A stretch of 64,000 nucleotides of DNA, taken from assembly GCA_963556195.1 (NCBI GenBank), contig OY744546.1, positions 71,979,704-72,043,703 on the forward strand, written 5' to 3'. Within the stretch, counting starts at the first letter, position 1. Every line of letters begins with the position of its first letter. Source of the stretch: Sepiola atlantica (Eukaryota > Mollusca > Cephalopoda > Sepiida > Sepiolidae). Positions 44,020 through 54,700 of the stretch are shown here, piece by piece. The notes under the pieces are model-generated. The model worked only from the letters and a program-made list of their open reading frames with translations, made no database searches and was not told the origin of the DNA. The translations under genes and the position numbers were made by a program.

Positions 44020-45500
44020 AATTCCGAAACATAGAAGAGCTTTGTTTTCTTTTATTTTGACGATTCTTTTATTACAAAATATTATAGCAGTTGGCCTTAC
44101 AGTCCATGCGAAGACCAAGTCTCTATAGATTGGTGACCCTGACACATCCATCCAGGTTCTTAGGGTTAGGGTTAGGTTCTTGACTTTGCAAATGTATCTA
44201 TCCGAATTGTGACTTAAACTCATCTGCGTTGAAGTTCATGGTACTTTACCTTCTTAAGCCGAATCCTGATAACGCTCACTAGCCTCACACTGCAGACCCC
44301 CACCCGCACCCTACCTACCTAGTTCTATGATTAATGAATCCTCCCAGCCACCACCCAGGCAATTTATTTTGTAAGGAGGTATTCAATTTCCAATACCTTA
44401 TTTCTTAATTGAAACCGGGCCATAATTCATGGTACATAGGACACAATATAAAATCTTCATCGACCCTTCCAACTAGCATCCCTATCCAAATTTAAACAGG
44501 AAGGCAAGCTATTGGTCCATATCTACTAGGTGATCGAAACGAAATATGTCAACAACAATGCATCTGACTCTCTAGTCCCTCCGAACTTGTCTATCATGAG
44601 ATCAAGGATGGCATTCTAATGCTCTATTAAAACGACAAAAACATCCAACTGCTGAATATGAATTCTCTGAACAGAACAGTTTTGCACCACTTTTATGTCC
44701 TCTTATGAAGATTAAAATCAAGTTATAATGATACTAAACCTATATCTAGAATCCTTATTCCAATTTTGATCAAAATCCATTATGTGATTTTGATTCTAGA
44801 AAAATGTTTAAAATTTTAAGCTTAATCTTAAGAGGTCTTAAGAAGAAATTGAAATTCAGGGAATCTTGCTCCATTGATGTCTAATGAATATGGATCAAAT
44901 TTAATGCAAATCTGAAATATTTAAATATGTGCAAATATGTGCAAATATTGTGCCTCCTAAACACTCTTTAAATAAACTGAAATTCGAGGGAATATTTATT
45001 AATTGATATCTATGACCAAATCGCTTAACAGGGACAGTTCTCTGAGAGATAAAATAAGTCATTATTTATGAATGCTACAGTAACACAAGAACATAAGACA
45101 GGTTGGTTCGGCTGGCAGGTGTTAGAGAAAAGGAATTAAGTCTCGATCTTTTGGTTTCGGTCTTTAGCCTCCGAACAACGTATCAATCATTACGCCAGGA
45201 ATTACATGTTAGTACAAAAGGAAATAGATGTTAATATGTAACTGCTATAGAGATATATGTACTTTTAACAGTTATATTTCGATAGACTATTTTCTTTCTA
45301 TGTAAACTAAGGTTCCTACACGGAGTGAGTGATCTGTTATCCAATGAAAACATTTTGCGTAGGATGTACTTCCATTGGACTACTTATGCATTTTTTCCCC
45401 CGGATCAAGTTAGTTGGATTTAAGATGTTGATGGACGTGAAGCATTCCCCGTCCAACTCACGGATATGTGGAACTCTTTTTTAACATTCAATCTTTTCTC
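44020..45500. other. Intergenic, no feature seen
   Basis: Contains a brief 'tagggttagggttagg' (44160-44175) and a 'ttggtgaccctgac' LTR-border-like motif (44130), otherwise nothing recognised. Confidence 0.45.
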
Positions 45501-46200
45501 AACTTTGTAGCAGTTACATGTAATCTCTTGTGTATTGATTGATACGTTGTTTGGTGAGATAACGCAGGCTTGCTCAGACTCACGTAGTGATACGTCAGGT
45601 GATTAGAACACTTTATGCATGCACACCTTTAAGAATTTCGCCCCCAAATATAAACAGTTCCAATCAAGACGCCAATGTGACAAACTCGACAATCAACTAA
45701 ATCCCATCCATTCACTGTGGAGGTCCCCAGATGCCGGAGAGCTTTCTACTCAAATTGCTTCTTTCCTCGTGCTGCTGACCTCTGGAACTCCCTCCCTGAC
45801 CCCTGTTTCCCTGACAGTACTGACATACAGAAATTTAAAACTAATGTAAACAGACATCTCGCTGTGCAGATCCCAATTTAGGTTGACCCCCCCCCCCCAA
45901 ACCGTCTCCCTTTTTTTTCTTCTCAGTAGCCCCTTACGTCTACAGTGGCGGCCTGCCTTGTTTGGGGTGAACTATGTGAAGTAAGTAATATTTCCTGGCT
46001 CGCCTCTCATCATGATTTGGACGAGAGACGAGACTAAAGAACCAAACTCAGTTTCTTTTCTATAGTACGTGCCTGCCATCCGAACCAACTTGCCTTACCT
46101 TCTTGTGTTCCTTTGTTGATAAAACTGTTAAATAAACTTAATATAAATTGTAGAAAAGATGTTTGTCTTCTTAACTGGAACTCTGGTGACCCTTTCTCTT
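45500..46200 (+). repeat. Possible LTR fragment interrupted by LINE
   Basis: 'cagttacatgtaatctcttg' (45513) resembles 'ctaacatgtaatcccttgca' (46398) and the region at 51930. A later 'aactctggtgaccctttctc' resembles the start just after an LTR. 'tggtgaccc' also occurs at 44130 and 52320. No complete element is visible. Confidence 0.3.
45610..45990 (+). mobile_element. Jockey/CR1-like LINE C-terminal remnant
   Basis: Plus-strand frames give HPFTVEV-type sequence followed by ADLWNSLPDPCFPDSTDIQK and FKTNVNRHLAVQI, then the shared tail 'tacagtggcggcctgccttg'. This is one of the better preserved 3' ends. Confidence 0.75.
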
Positions 46201-46844
46201 CATCATCTCGAGCGAGGTCAGTCAGATGAATATAGACGTAACTACAAAATGGCTTGAATCTCCAACAAGCATCTTAACCTAACCCACCAACCTCTACAAG
46301 ATCATCCATTCAATTTATTATGATTTTTGAATCATTATACTTTAGTTTTCGGATGTCAACTTAATGTAAAATGTTGTATAGCCTGTAGTTTGTACTAACA
46401 TGTAATCCCTTGCATACTGATACTAGTATGTGGTTTGGTTTGCTAAAACAGGCATGTCTAAACTTGCATAGTGATACTACAGACCTAGTCAGATGAATAC
46501 AGACGCAGCGGCACTACTGCAAAATGGCAATCTCCAACAAGCATCTCATCAACCTCTATAACTTTTTTTTCGGTAATGATGCTGTCGTTGTATTCAGTTT
46601 TGTTCCAGTCCTACCGAAATGCTTTTGTTATGTGATGAAAAATTATTCCTTCTGATTTTATTATTTTACAGTTTCCAGAATGGAGTCAGCTAAACTTTAT
46701 TTCTGGAATTTTACCCTCGGTTGATGTTTCTATGAGACTGCCTTTACCAACCTAGAAATCCCAAATACCGCATAACATACACTTCCATGCAAAAGAGAGT
46801 AGAAAATGGAACGTGGGTTTACTTTCGGCAGCCTCGTAACTCTC

Positions 46845-47040
46845 ACTTCCCTTATTTTGTCCTTTAGTCCTCACATTCCATGAGCGATGTTTCTGACAAA
46901 GGAGGAAGAATTGCTGTTTTCTGGGTCGGAATCTATCCAACACTTCGTTGGCTAGTTTTTGACCTTGAAGTAGTTTTTTTTTTAGCTTCTTACATCAAGT
47001 GGCTTCATGCCTTGCCTGGCGCGACTTCCATGAAAAAAAA
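46845..47040 (+). repeat. Dispersed repeat R-B, copy 3
   Basis: 'cattccatgagcgatgtttc' through 'catcaagtggcttcatgcct'. The 63-codon frame here is part of the repeat. Confidence 0.68.
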
Positions 47041-47049
47041 GTTAGCAAG

Positions 47050-47970
47050 TAAAACATGTACCTTTTCCTAACCCCTGAACGAAACCATTGAGGGGAAACA
47101 GACAACCACCTCAGACTTACCGCGCCACCTGAAATGAATTCGGAAAGAAATTCTCCATTCTATAATAAAAAGTCAACAGTGGGTATTTTTTTCCTTTAGG
47201 TCATCAGAAATGATAATAATGATTTATATATGAAAAATTAAATTACTGACATAATTCTATGATTTTATATGAATATTTTAGTAATATATCTAGATAAATA
47301 GCGGGTGTAAACACTGGGGAAGCATTATTGTTTTTTCTTCGTTATTTTTAACGGCGGGTGTACTCTAGTAGTAAATATTTGGCTATTATTTTTTAAATGT
47401 TTTAATTTCTATAGAGAATTACAGGTAGATGTGTAGATTAACATCCTCAGCTACCCCCCCCCCAAAAAAAAAATAAGATTCTACTTTTTTTAAGGCTATT
47501 ACGTGTGAACACACTGAAAAACTGGGTTATCCCCCTGCCCCCCTCCCCCCAAAATGGATCAGTTTCGTATATAAATTTAACGTAAAATGATCCTCCATTT
47601 CTGAGCCATTCTAACTATTTAAGGCTGTTAACTATATTTTACCACTATCCCTAAGTCCGACTGGAGCGAAAGAGAGGCGGGCTCATTTTATATTCAGCGT
47701 GAGTGGAGCAGGAGCAAATCCATTTGGGACTAAAGAGCGTGGTTTTATTTCATTATGGAGCGCTGAAAAAGAGCCGCTCCTTTTTTTATAGGAGTTTGAG
47801 CTGGAGCGGCTCCTTTTTGAAAATGGGGAGCGTGAGAGGAGCCAGCTCAAATTTTGGGCGTTGGAGCAGGAGCGGGAACGTAAAGTAGTGGAGCGCGTAA
47901 AGCCCCGAGTCGTAAAACCACACGTAATCGCCTAAAAAGGTAGACCCACTCCCGTATAAGAGCGCACAGA

Positions 47971-48017
<47 letters not shown>

Positions 48018-48090
48018 TCTAACGAAAAATGAATCAATTTTGTTATATTCATAACATAAAACCCAAATACAAATCATATAAAATTTCTAT
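47050..48090. other. Intergenic, no gene seen
   Basis: Around 47650-47890 a cluster of 'ggagcg' / 'gagcgg' motifs recurs (e.g. 'ggagctggagcggctccttt'), a local degenerate repeat. No gene. Confidence 0.45.
47975..48012. repeat. (TA)n microsatellite
   Basis: About 18 units. Confidence 0.95.
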
Positions 48091-48093
48091 AAC

Positions 48094-48305
48094 ACCTTGG
48101 CCTTTCGGCTAGGAGCAAGGTGTAGTATACAGCTCATCTTTTTTTGTCCTCGCTCAGTGAAAGAGAAATCTTTCTAGACGGAGGCAATTTAAATTTTTGT
48201 TCCAATCCCGAGTTCCTCTTTTTTGAGGAGCTGGATTTTCCCCACATTAAAAAGAACGACCGTGTGTCTCAATCTCCTCTCGTGGGGAGGCAAGTAAATA
48301 GGAAC
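48094..48305 (+). repeat. U2-headed SINE, family B (well preserved)
   Basis: Head 'cttggcctttcggctaggag' then 'caaggtgtagtatac', body 'gagaaatctttctagacgga', 'gaggagctggattttcccca', and tail 'gtggggaggcaagtaaatag'. It is the clearest B copy with an extended U2 head. Confidence 0.8.
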
Positions 48306-48679
48306 GCACGTACATCTCCTAGTAAACAAAATAAAATAAATAGAAACCTTTTTTTCGTTGGCCATTTTAAAGCTTCTGTGGACCCCGGTTGGGAATCCCT
48401 GATTTAGACTGTCGAATAAAAAGTCTTTAATTTTTTTAGCAAATCCTTAAGTATTAAAATATTAAAATATTGAAAGTATTGGAAGCTATTATTTTCACCT
48501 AAACAAATTATCAGTTATAGTTTTATAACAATTTTGGGTTCAATTAATAATTTTAACAACAAACCGATATACGGTAATAATTAAATTTAACTTTCAAAAT
48601 CCTATTAAAAAAAAAAAAATTGGTACCCCCCCTTCACTCCAAACGTCATATTAAAAAACAAAGCAAAAGTGAAAGTAAA

Positions 48680-48718
48680 AAATACTCCTGGACAACGCCG
48701 GGTAGATACGGCTAGTTA
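48680..48718 (+). mobile_element. Helitron-like 3' terminus
   Basis: 'cctggacaacgccgggtaga' is followed by 'tacggctagttaa', with the same layout as 30885-30917. Confidence 0.55.
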
Positions 48719-48857
48719 ATTATCAACGACACAGTTTATATTTGTTTATGTTTAAAAGGAAGGTAGCGGCATCAAGAGTGTTCTTGAACCGGGCCGGGTC
48801 AGGAGTACTTTTGTTACGTCACGCTTGTGGTCTCTACTATTCCCCCCTTCTCTCACC

Positions 48858-48875
48858 CCTCTCTCTCTCTCTCTC

Positions 48876-48951
<76 letters not shown>

Positions 48952-48952
48952 T
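48858..48952. repeat. Compound (CT)n-(CA)n microsatellite
   Basis: A (CT)n-rich tract to ~48920 changes to (CA)n to ~48950. Confidence 0.95.
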
Positions 48953-49289
48953 CTCTCTCTCACTCACATTCTTTGTGTCCAGGGATGCAACTATACCAAG
49001 ATCAAACACAACTTTTCTCGAGTAAAATCTTACAAAGAATCCAAGGTACTTGTAATGAATGGGCACCCAAGGGATTTCAGTACTTACGGAGTCCGTCCCG
49101 AGTATTGACGGAGATTCCCGAGTCAGTCTCGAGTATTCTAAAGACAGACGATACGAATAAAAAGGCGCGGTTACATATTTGCCAGAATTAGACGGGCTAT
49201 ACGAAAGGTGAAAATTGTAAAAACGCAGACGACACTGAAGCATACGAATGTGCAAAACCAGGTTAGATTAGAGTTAAAATCATTTTTAG

Positions 49290-49700
49290 CCCCCCCCCCC
49301 AAAGAGTCACCACTTATCAAGGCCCGAATGCCACTCGAGGATAAAGGTTAAATGAGGGCGGTGAGATAACACCGTGCTGATTGGTTGAAATTAGGCAGAA
49401 TTTGATTATTTAAGAGGACGGCTAATCAAGAATTTGTTTACATTGGACTTGAAAACAACTATGTTGTAGTCAGCTGGGAAGCAGCCCCGAGGTACTGTGT
49501 TCCACAGACGAGTAGTTCTAACAAAGAAACTTTGCTCATGGAAGTTTCGTTTAGTTTTAGAGAGAGAGAGAGAGAGGGAAATTATTTACAGTGGTTGTAG
49601 CTAGACGAGTTTTTGTCCTGAATCTTTTACAGGAGTGGACCATAGATTGAAGCTCAGTCGAACACCTGCCATGAAAATAACGATAGAGTAGAGAAAGACT
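49290..49700 (-). mobile_element. Jockey/CR1-like LINE C-terminal remnant
   Basis: Parallels 34248-34660: 'gaggtactgtgttccacaga', 'ctttgctcatggaagtttcg' and 'gtggttgtagctagacgagt'. A C run at its 3' side (49290-49299) marks the end. Confidence 0.65.
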
Positions 49701-50365
49701 AGCAAAAATAAAATAAAAATATCGTCCAAGAAGAATTGGCTAATTAGAATGAAATATAGATAGTTTAGGACTGTTGATGACAAACTCTGAGAATCAGACT
49801 GGCTTCTTTATATATTAGATGTTGTGGGCGGTTTGCAACCAGTAATTCCTTAATAATTAACCGGACACTGTTAGTTTGTGTCACCTTTCCTTCCAGGTTG
49901 AACAAAACCTGATGTTAATTCATTTATGAGTCCATCAAATGTCATCAGCCAGTTTAAGTACAAATCTTGCAGAAAAAACCAACTTCTACATGTCTAATGA
50001 TTAAGATGAAGCTGTAGTATCAGATGATGACTTGTCTCTGATCCCCTATCTTGGGACCATATTAAATTACTGTCCCAATTTATTTTTCGATCTGACAAAA
50101 GGATTCTTTTTTAGTTTTGGTAAATTACCTTAGCCCACAGGATCAGCTGCTACTGCCATAATCACTGCAACTTTGTCCAGATTAACGCTGCTAGTCCAGC
50201 TGTTGACTCGACCAGTCTCCATCCTTCTCATGACACTGTCTTTCTTAGGACAATAACTATGATACTTACGGACAAACCTTGTCGTTTTCAGAACATTTAT
50301 CTTTTTCAGTTTGCTGAACTATTCTTTCAGTGCAATGCTCACACCCAACCTTCATCATTGGAGAA

Positions 50366-50420
50366 GCGACCAGACCAGACCAGACCAGACCAGACCAGAC
50401 CAGACCAGACCAGACCAGAC
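50366..50420. repeat. (GACCA)n microsatellite
   Basis: About ten perfect copies of gacca(gacca). Confidence 0.92.
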
Positions 50421-50454
50421 TAACGTTCGTGCGATACTGGCACAACCCTAAAGT

Positions 50455-50672
50455 CTAACCCCTCTTCAATGTGGCAGGGTTGGTGGAATGGGTAGTGTCA
50501 GTACCATGCTCCAATCTCGAGAGGCTAGTGTCCTTCTCCAGAAGAGTCTTAATCGTTATATGAGGCCTTCCATCCTGTCGCTCGAACTCTGAGGACCACA
50601 TGACAATTTTTCCAGCAGGTTCGTTGTGTTGAGCCAGCACCAAAAGTTGTCGTTGAACAACTGCATATATGC
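50455..50672 (-). CDS. Candidate terminal exon of an unrecognised protein
   Basis: A strong acceptor (pyrimidine-rich, ending TCTTCCAG at 50673) precedes a minus-strand frame that runs to TAG at 50457-50455. It reads IYAVVQRQLLVLAQHNEPAG then KIVMWSSEFERQDGRPHITI. The composition looks protein-like rather than repeat-like, but I do not recognise the family. Further right on the minus strand the same frame has AACACTAAG|GTAAAA, a possible donor (~50757). Its phase does not match the acceptor, so those two pieces are probably not directly joined. It lies just downstream of the PGGHG stop and could be an alternative 3' exon, part of a neighbouring gene, or a decayed element. Confidence 0.35.
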
Positions 50673-50889
50673 CTGGAAGACAAGCATACAGCATTCTGGA
50701 GAAAGTATATTTGGATGGCAAGGCTATTGAGATTGTGCTAAAGTTGTATTTTTTTACCTTAGTGTTACCATTGGAGCACATGGAGGAGCTGGTGTTGGCG
50801 TGATTGTAAGAGTTAGGAGGATGGAGTAAGTTCAAGGAACTGTTGCCATTTCTAACCAGCAAAGCATTACCGTTGTCAACAAAGGGAAG

Positions 50890-50985
50890 AATTTATCAGG
50901 CATAGGTAGTGGTATCATGTATGGAAGTGAAACCAGGCCAGTGAGGGTTGAGAACATGTGTTGCATGGAGAGAAATAACGTACCC
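50890..50985 (+). mobile_element. RTE-like LINE fragment
   Basis: 'gtatggaagtgaaaccaggc' and 'catgtgttgcatggagagaa' give YGSETRPVRVENMCCMERN, matching the 25370-25470 segment. Confidence 0.55.
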
Positions 50986-51239
50986 ACCTAAGTAACACAT
51001 CAGAACAATCTTAACTGTCTGAATACAAAAGGAAAACGGCTCTTCATCAATAATGCACCTCTCTCACTGACAAGAAATTTATATATCTTCCAATCACACC
51101 AATACCAAATTCGCCCTGTGCCCCATTGGGGCACAGGGAGGATTTGCCCCAATAGTATTACCAAGTTATACAATTTTAATAATAAATTAAGAAATTAAAC
51201 CAAGGATTTTTTTTTGGTAAATAGTTTTAGAATTTTTAT

Positions 51240-51749
51240 TTAAAGAATGAATGAAGCAGCACATAAGAGAATTGATACAAGATATAAGACCTTTGTCGGT
51301 GAATTCCTCGGATGAGCCAGAGTGGAAGACGAAGCAGAGGAAGAAGATTTCTTCATCCGAGTTGCATCTCTCTTGATTCGCGTTGATACTGATCTTGAAT
51401 CGATGGACAAGATGACAGCTTTTTCAGTCGTCAGATATACGGTCTGCCCTAGCTCGAGAGGCATGATATTCCGGGCCCGGAACAGCTTCACGCCGAGTTG
51501 AAATCTCCCCTTCTTTGTCAAAGTGATGGACATATGGACATTATTGTATGTGAGGATGAAACTGTTTTCAAGGTAGTCTATGTTGTTAAGGGTCACCTGC
51601 GTGCTATTCAAGGGGAGGACGGGGTCCAGTTCGAGCTCATTAGTCCGGATCCGCAACCCTGCATAACCGAATAGAATACCCTGCAAGAACCCACCCATGC
51701 CAGTCAAAAAATTCATCGCTCCTGTACCATCGGGGAATTCTGACCACAT
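51240..51749 (-). CDS. PGGHG: PGGHG terminal exon with hydrophobic C-terminal tail
   Basis: The acceptor is ...CTTTTTCAG (51752-51750), and translation runs from MWSEFPDGTGAMNFLTGMGG to a TAA at 51242-51240. The first ~30 residues match the family closely; the following beta-rich C-terminal domain is divergent, as expected. The last ~45 residues are Ser-rich and end in VLYLVSILLCAASFIL directly before the stop. That arrangement suggests a GPI-anchor signal or a tail membrane segment, which I do not associate with vertebrate PGGHG. An AATAAA (51240-51235) overlaps the stop codon. Family call is strong; the anchoring idea is inference. Confidence 0.87.
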   Translation of the reverse strand: MWSEFPDGTGAMNFLTGMGGFLQGILFGYAGLRIRTNELELDPVLPLNSTQVTLNNIDYLENSFILTYNNVHMSITLTKKGRFQLGVKLFRARNIMPLELGQTVYLTTEKAVILSIDSRSVSTRIKRDATRMKKSSSSASSSTLAHPRNSPTKVLYLVSILLCAASFIL

Positions 51750-54700
51750 CTGAAAAAGAAAAGGATGTAATAAATAAATAAATTAATCAATAAATAAATG
51801 AATGTGATTTTCATAGGACACTAGACCACCCGTGACCCATTGGGTCAGTATTTGCTATATTTATTACTAGCAGGGTTACCTGGCATTGCACAGAGCAAAA
51901 GTATAACATATTTCTATTGAAACTTTCTGTAGCAGTTGCGTGAGTGAACTATTTTGTATCAATGTAGGTTAGCTTTAACTGAGATGGTGATTCGGCTTTG
52001 TGCTTGCGTTATCATTGACTTTATACTGCGTAGGCGTCTATATGTAGCGATATTCATGCGTGTCAACATATTTTGGCGCCAAAGACAATATTCAACGTCA
52101 AGCCAAGTCGAGGTTTTCCTTCATGCCGACAAAACGCATTTTCATCCCGATCTCGCTCTGCTCTGGCTAAAGGCAGACGAGATGCCGAATACCAGAATAT
52201 GACATTATCTAACCGACATGAATCAGCTCATTGTACCATCTCCCTTTTGTTCCTGTGTTCCCGGGAATAAATATTAGCATTTATTTAGTTGTAGAGACAT
52301 TATTTATTTCGAGAAAGAATGGTGACCCTTTTCTTGTGTAACATTTTCTATTTCAGTTGGATTCGGCCGGACGTACTAACTCTTACAAGTAAGTTTGTTA
52401 TTCTGACTTTCTTCCTGATTTAAAACCGGTAACCCCCACTGTCTTCAAACCAGCTCAAACTGGTAACATACTAAACTTCTATCTCTTGATTAGTCTCTTA
52501 AGCTTTCTCTCTTTGCCCCCTCCCCCGTTTCCCCCCTTCGTCTCTCCAAACTCCTCTTTCTCCTCCGCCCAGCCCATTCCTCTCTCTGCACATACACACA
52601 CACACATACAACTCCCCTCTATATAGATTCCTCGATGAATGAGTCAGAATTTTCTTTCCAAATTGGTAGATAAAATGATTGAAAAACCGCCCCCCCCCCC
52701 CGACGAAACGTGGCTCAGTTTACTCCTCAAAAAATGAATAATTCAAATATTTTTAGATATTAATTATTCATCCATGGAAACACCAATCAAGAATATACCA
52801 ACTTTGTTGGTGTTTGTTTTGTAGTCTTTTACTTTTAGCTTGACACCCCCCCCCCCCCCCCCCCGACACACACACAGACACATACACACACCACACACAC
52901 ACATACACACACACCACACATACCACATACATACACCCCCCCCACACACACACACACAGACAACTGCCCTGTAGATTATCCTAAAGCTGATATAGATTAT
53001 CCTAAAGCTGAGTTAATCAATGTAAGTTTCCTAAAGACTTTTTTCGAATGACAAAGAATACATGCTAAAATATTCCTTAGTTTTGGGATTGAGTAATGTT
53101 TGAAAAAATAATCCATTTTAATTCTTCTAGTTAGTCGTAATTTGTAATTAACTGAAAAAGTCACCCATGTCTCACTTAGCTATCGATTTATTTCTTTGAT
53201 TTACCCACTCTCTAATAGTTTTACATGTGTCTGTGAGCATTTAGAGAAAGAGTCTCTCTCTCTTTTCAGCAAATAGGGTGTTTGATACACACCGTAAACA
53301 CGTATGTAAATTAGATAGCAAAATGATAGGACTCTTTATGAAACTGGCAATTCAGTGTGCCTAATTTTTTTTTTCACCCCAAACAAGGCAGGTCGCCACT
53401 GTAGCCGTAACTGAGAATTAGGTAGTAGGTTTTGGGTGTCAGCCTAAGTTGGGAGCTGTGCAGCGAGATGTCTGTTTACTCTGCATGCCAGTAACGTCGG
53501 GGAAACAGGGAGCAGGGATGGAGTTTCAGAGGCCGGCAGCACAAGGAAAGAAGCTGCTGGAGTAGAAGGCTCTCCGGCATCTGGGGACGTCCACAGTGAA
53601 TGGATGGGACCTAGCTGATTGTCGGGTTGTTCTAGTGTATTTGCATCGAGGGGGCACTAGAGCAGCTAGTCGATCGGAGCACAATCCATTGAAGTATTCA
53701 TAAAACAAGCATAACGATGTGAAAGGGGCTGGAGCTTGGTCGATAGTGAGGGACCTATTAAGTTGGCGACTCTTTTTTGGACCTTGTCTAAGAGGGAGAA
53801 ACTTGTGTATGATGCACCAGCTCAGATGTGACAACAATATTCCATGCATAGATAATGTCAGGAGTGAGGAGTTTACTAGCACGGTAGAGGGATCCTGTTT
53901 TGGCAATGTTTTCAATGTATTTGTTCCAATTCATGTTACCTGTGAATGTTAGGCCGAGTAGTTTGAATGTTGAACTCTCAGGTAGAGTGTTATTTGCCAT
54001 GGCAATCGGTGGTTGAAGAGGTTTCTTGTAGTTATTGAAGGAAAGAAGAGTGGGGAGAAGCTTGTCTAGCCACTAACGAGGCTAACCTTTCACTTCATAA
54101 CACTTTACTTCTATATTATCCGTAAGGATAATCTAGATCTATTTTACTTGGCAGGATAAAATAATTTGATTTTGGAACAATTCATTTTAAAATGGGTAAA
54201 GTTGGAATTTTTTTACTGTAGTGATATTAAATTAACCACTAATCACTGTCTTTGCTGATTGGACGATCTCACTTTCTAAAAATGTACATGAATGGTGATA
54301 ACGCACATACGAACATGAAATGTCTTAGTGCATAGATAATAAGAATAACATAAAACTAAAGACACTTATCATTTTTTTAGTTATGCAAAAAGAATATCTT
54401 AACAGATGTCTCACAGTTTATGGATTTTCGAATGAAATAAAAGTGGAAGAAATTGGGCAAGATCAAAGTGTAGTATCTGTTCCGATGGATACTACACCCC
54501 ATAGACTGGTACCATCTCGGCCTTCGGGTCTTGATGACGCCGGTCTGTGGGTTTGTCCTGTGCAGTTCTAGGAGGTCCACCCTCCCAGACTTTGCCTCCT
54601 CTCTTTGGGGAGGAGTAAGTTTATTGCTTACTGCCTGAGGCACCCCTACCGGGGAATGCTGACGGGGCTGCCCAGGCATTTTTTATAGGCCAGAGTGCTC

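Noticed and set aside
44160..44178. Telomere-like TTAGGG repeats
   Set aside because: Only about two and a half units, no array; not a telomere or clear interstitial tract.
48742..49255. Overlapping frames of 149 and 167 codons
   Set aside because: Produced by the (CT)n-(CA)n microsatellite; the residues are simple alternations.
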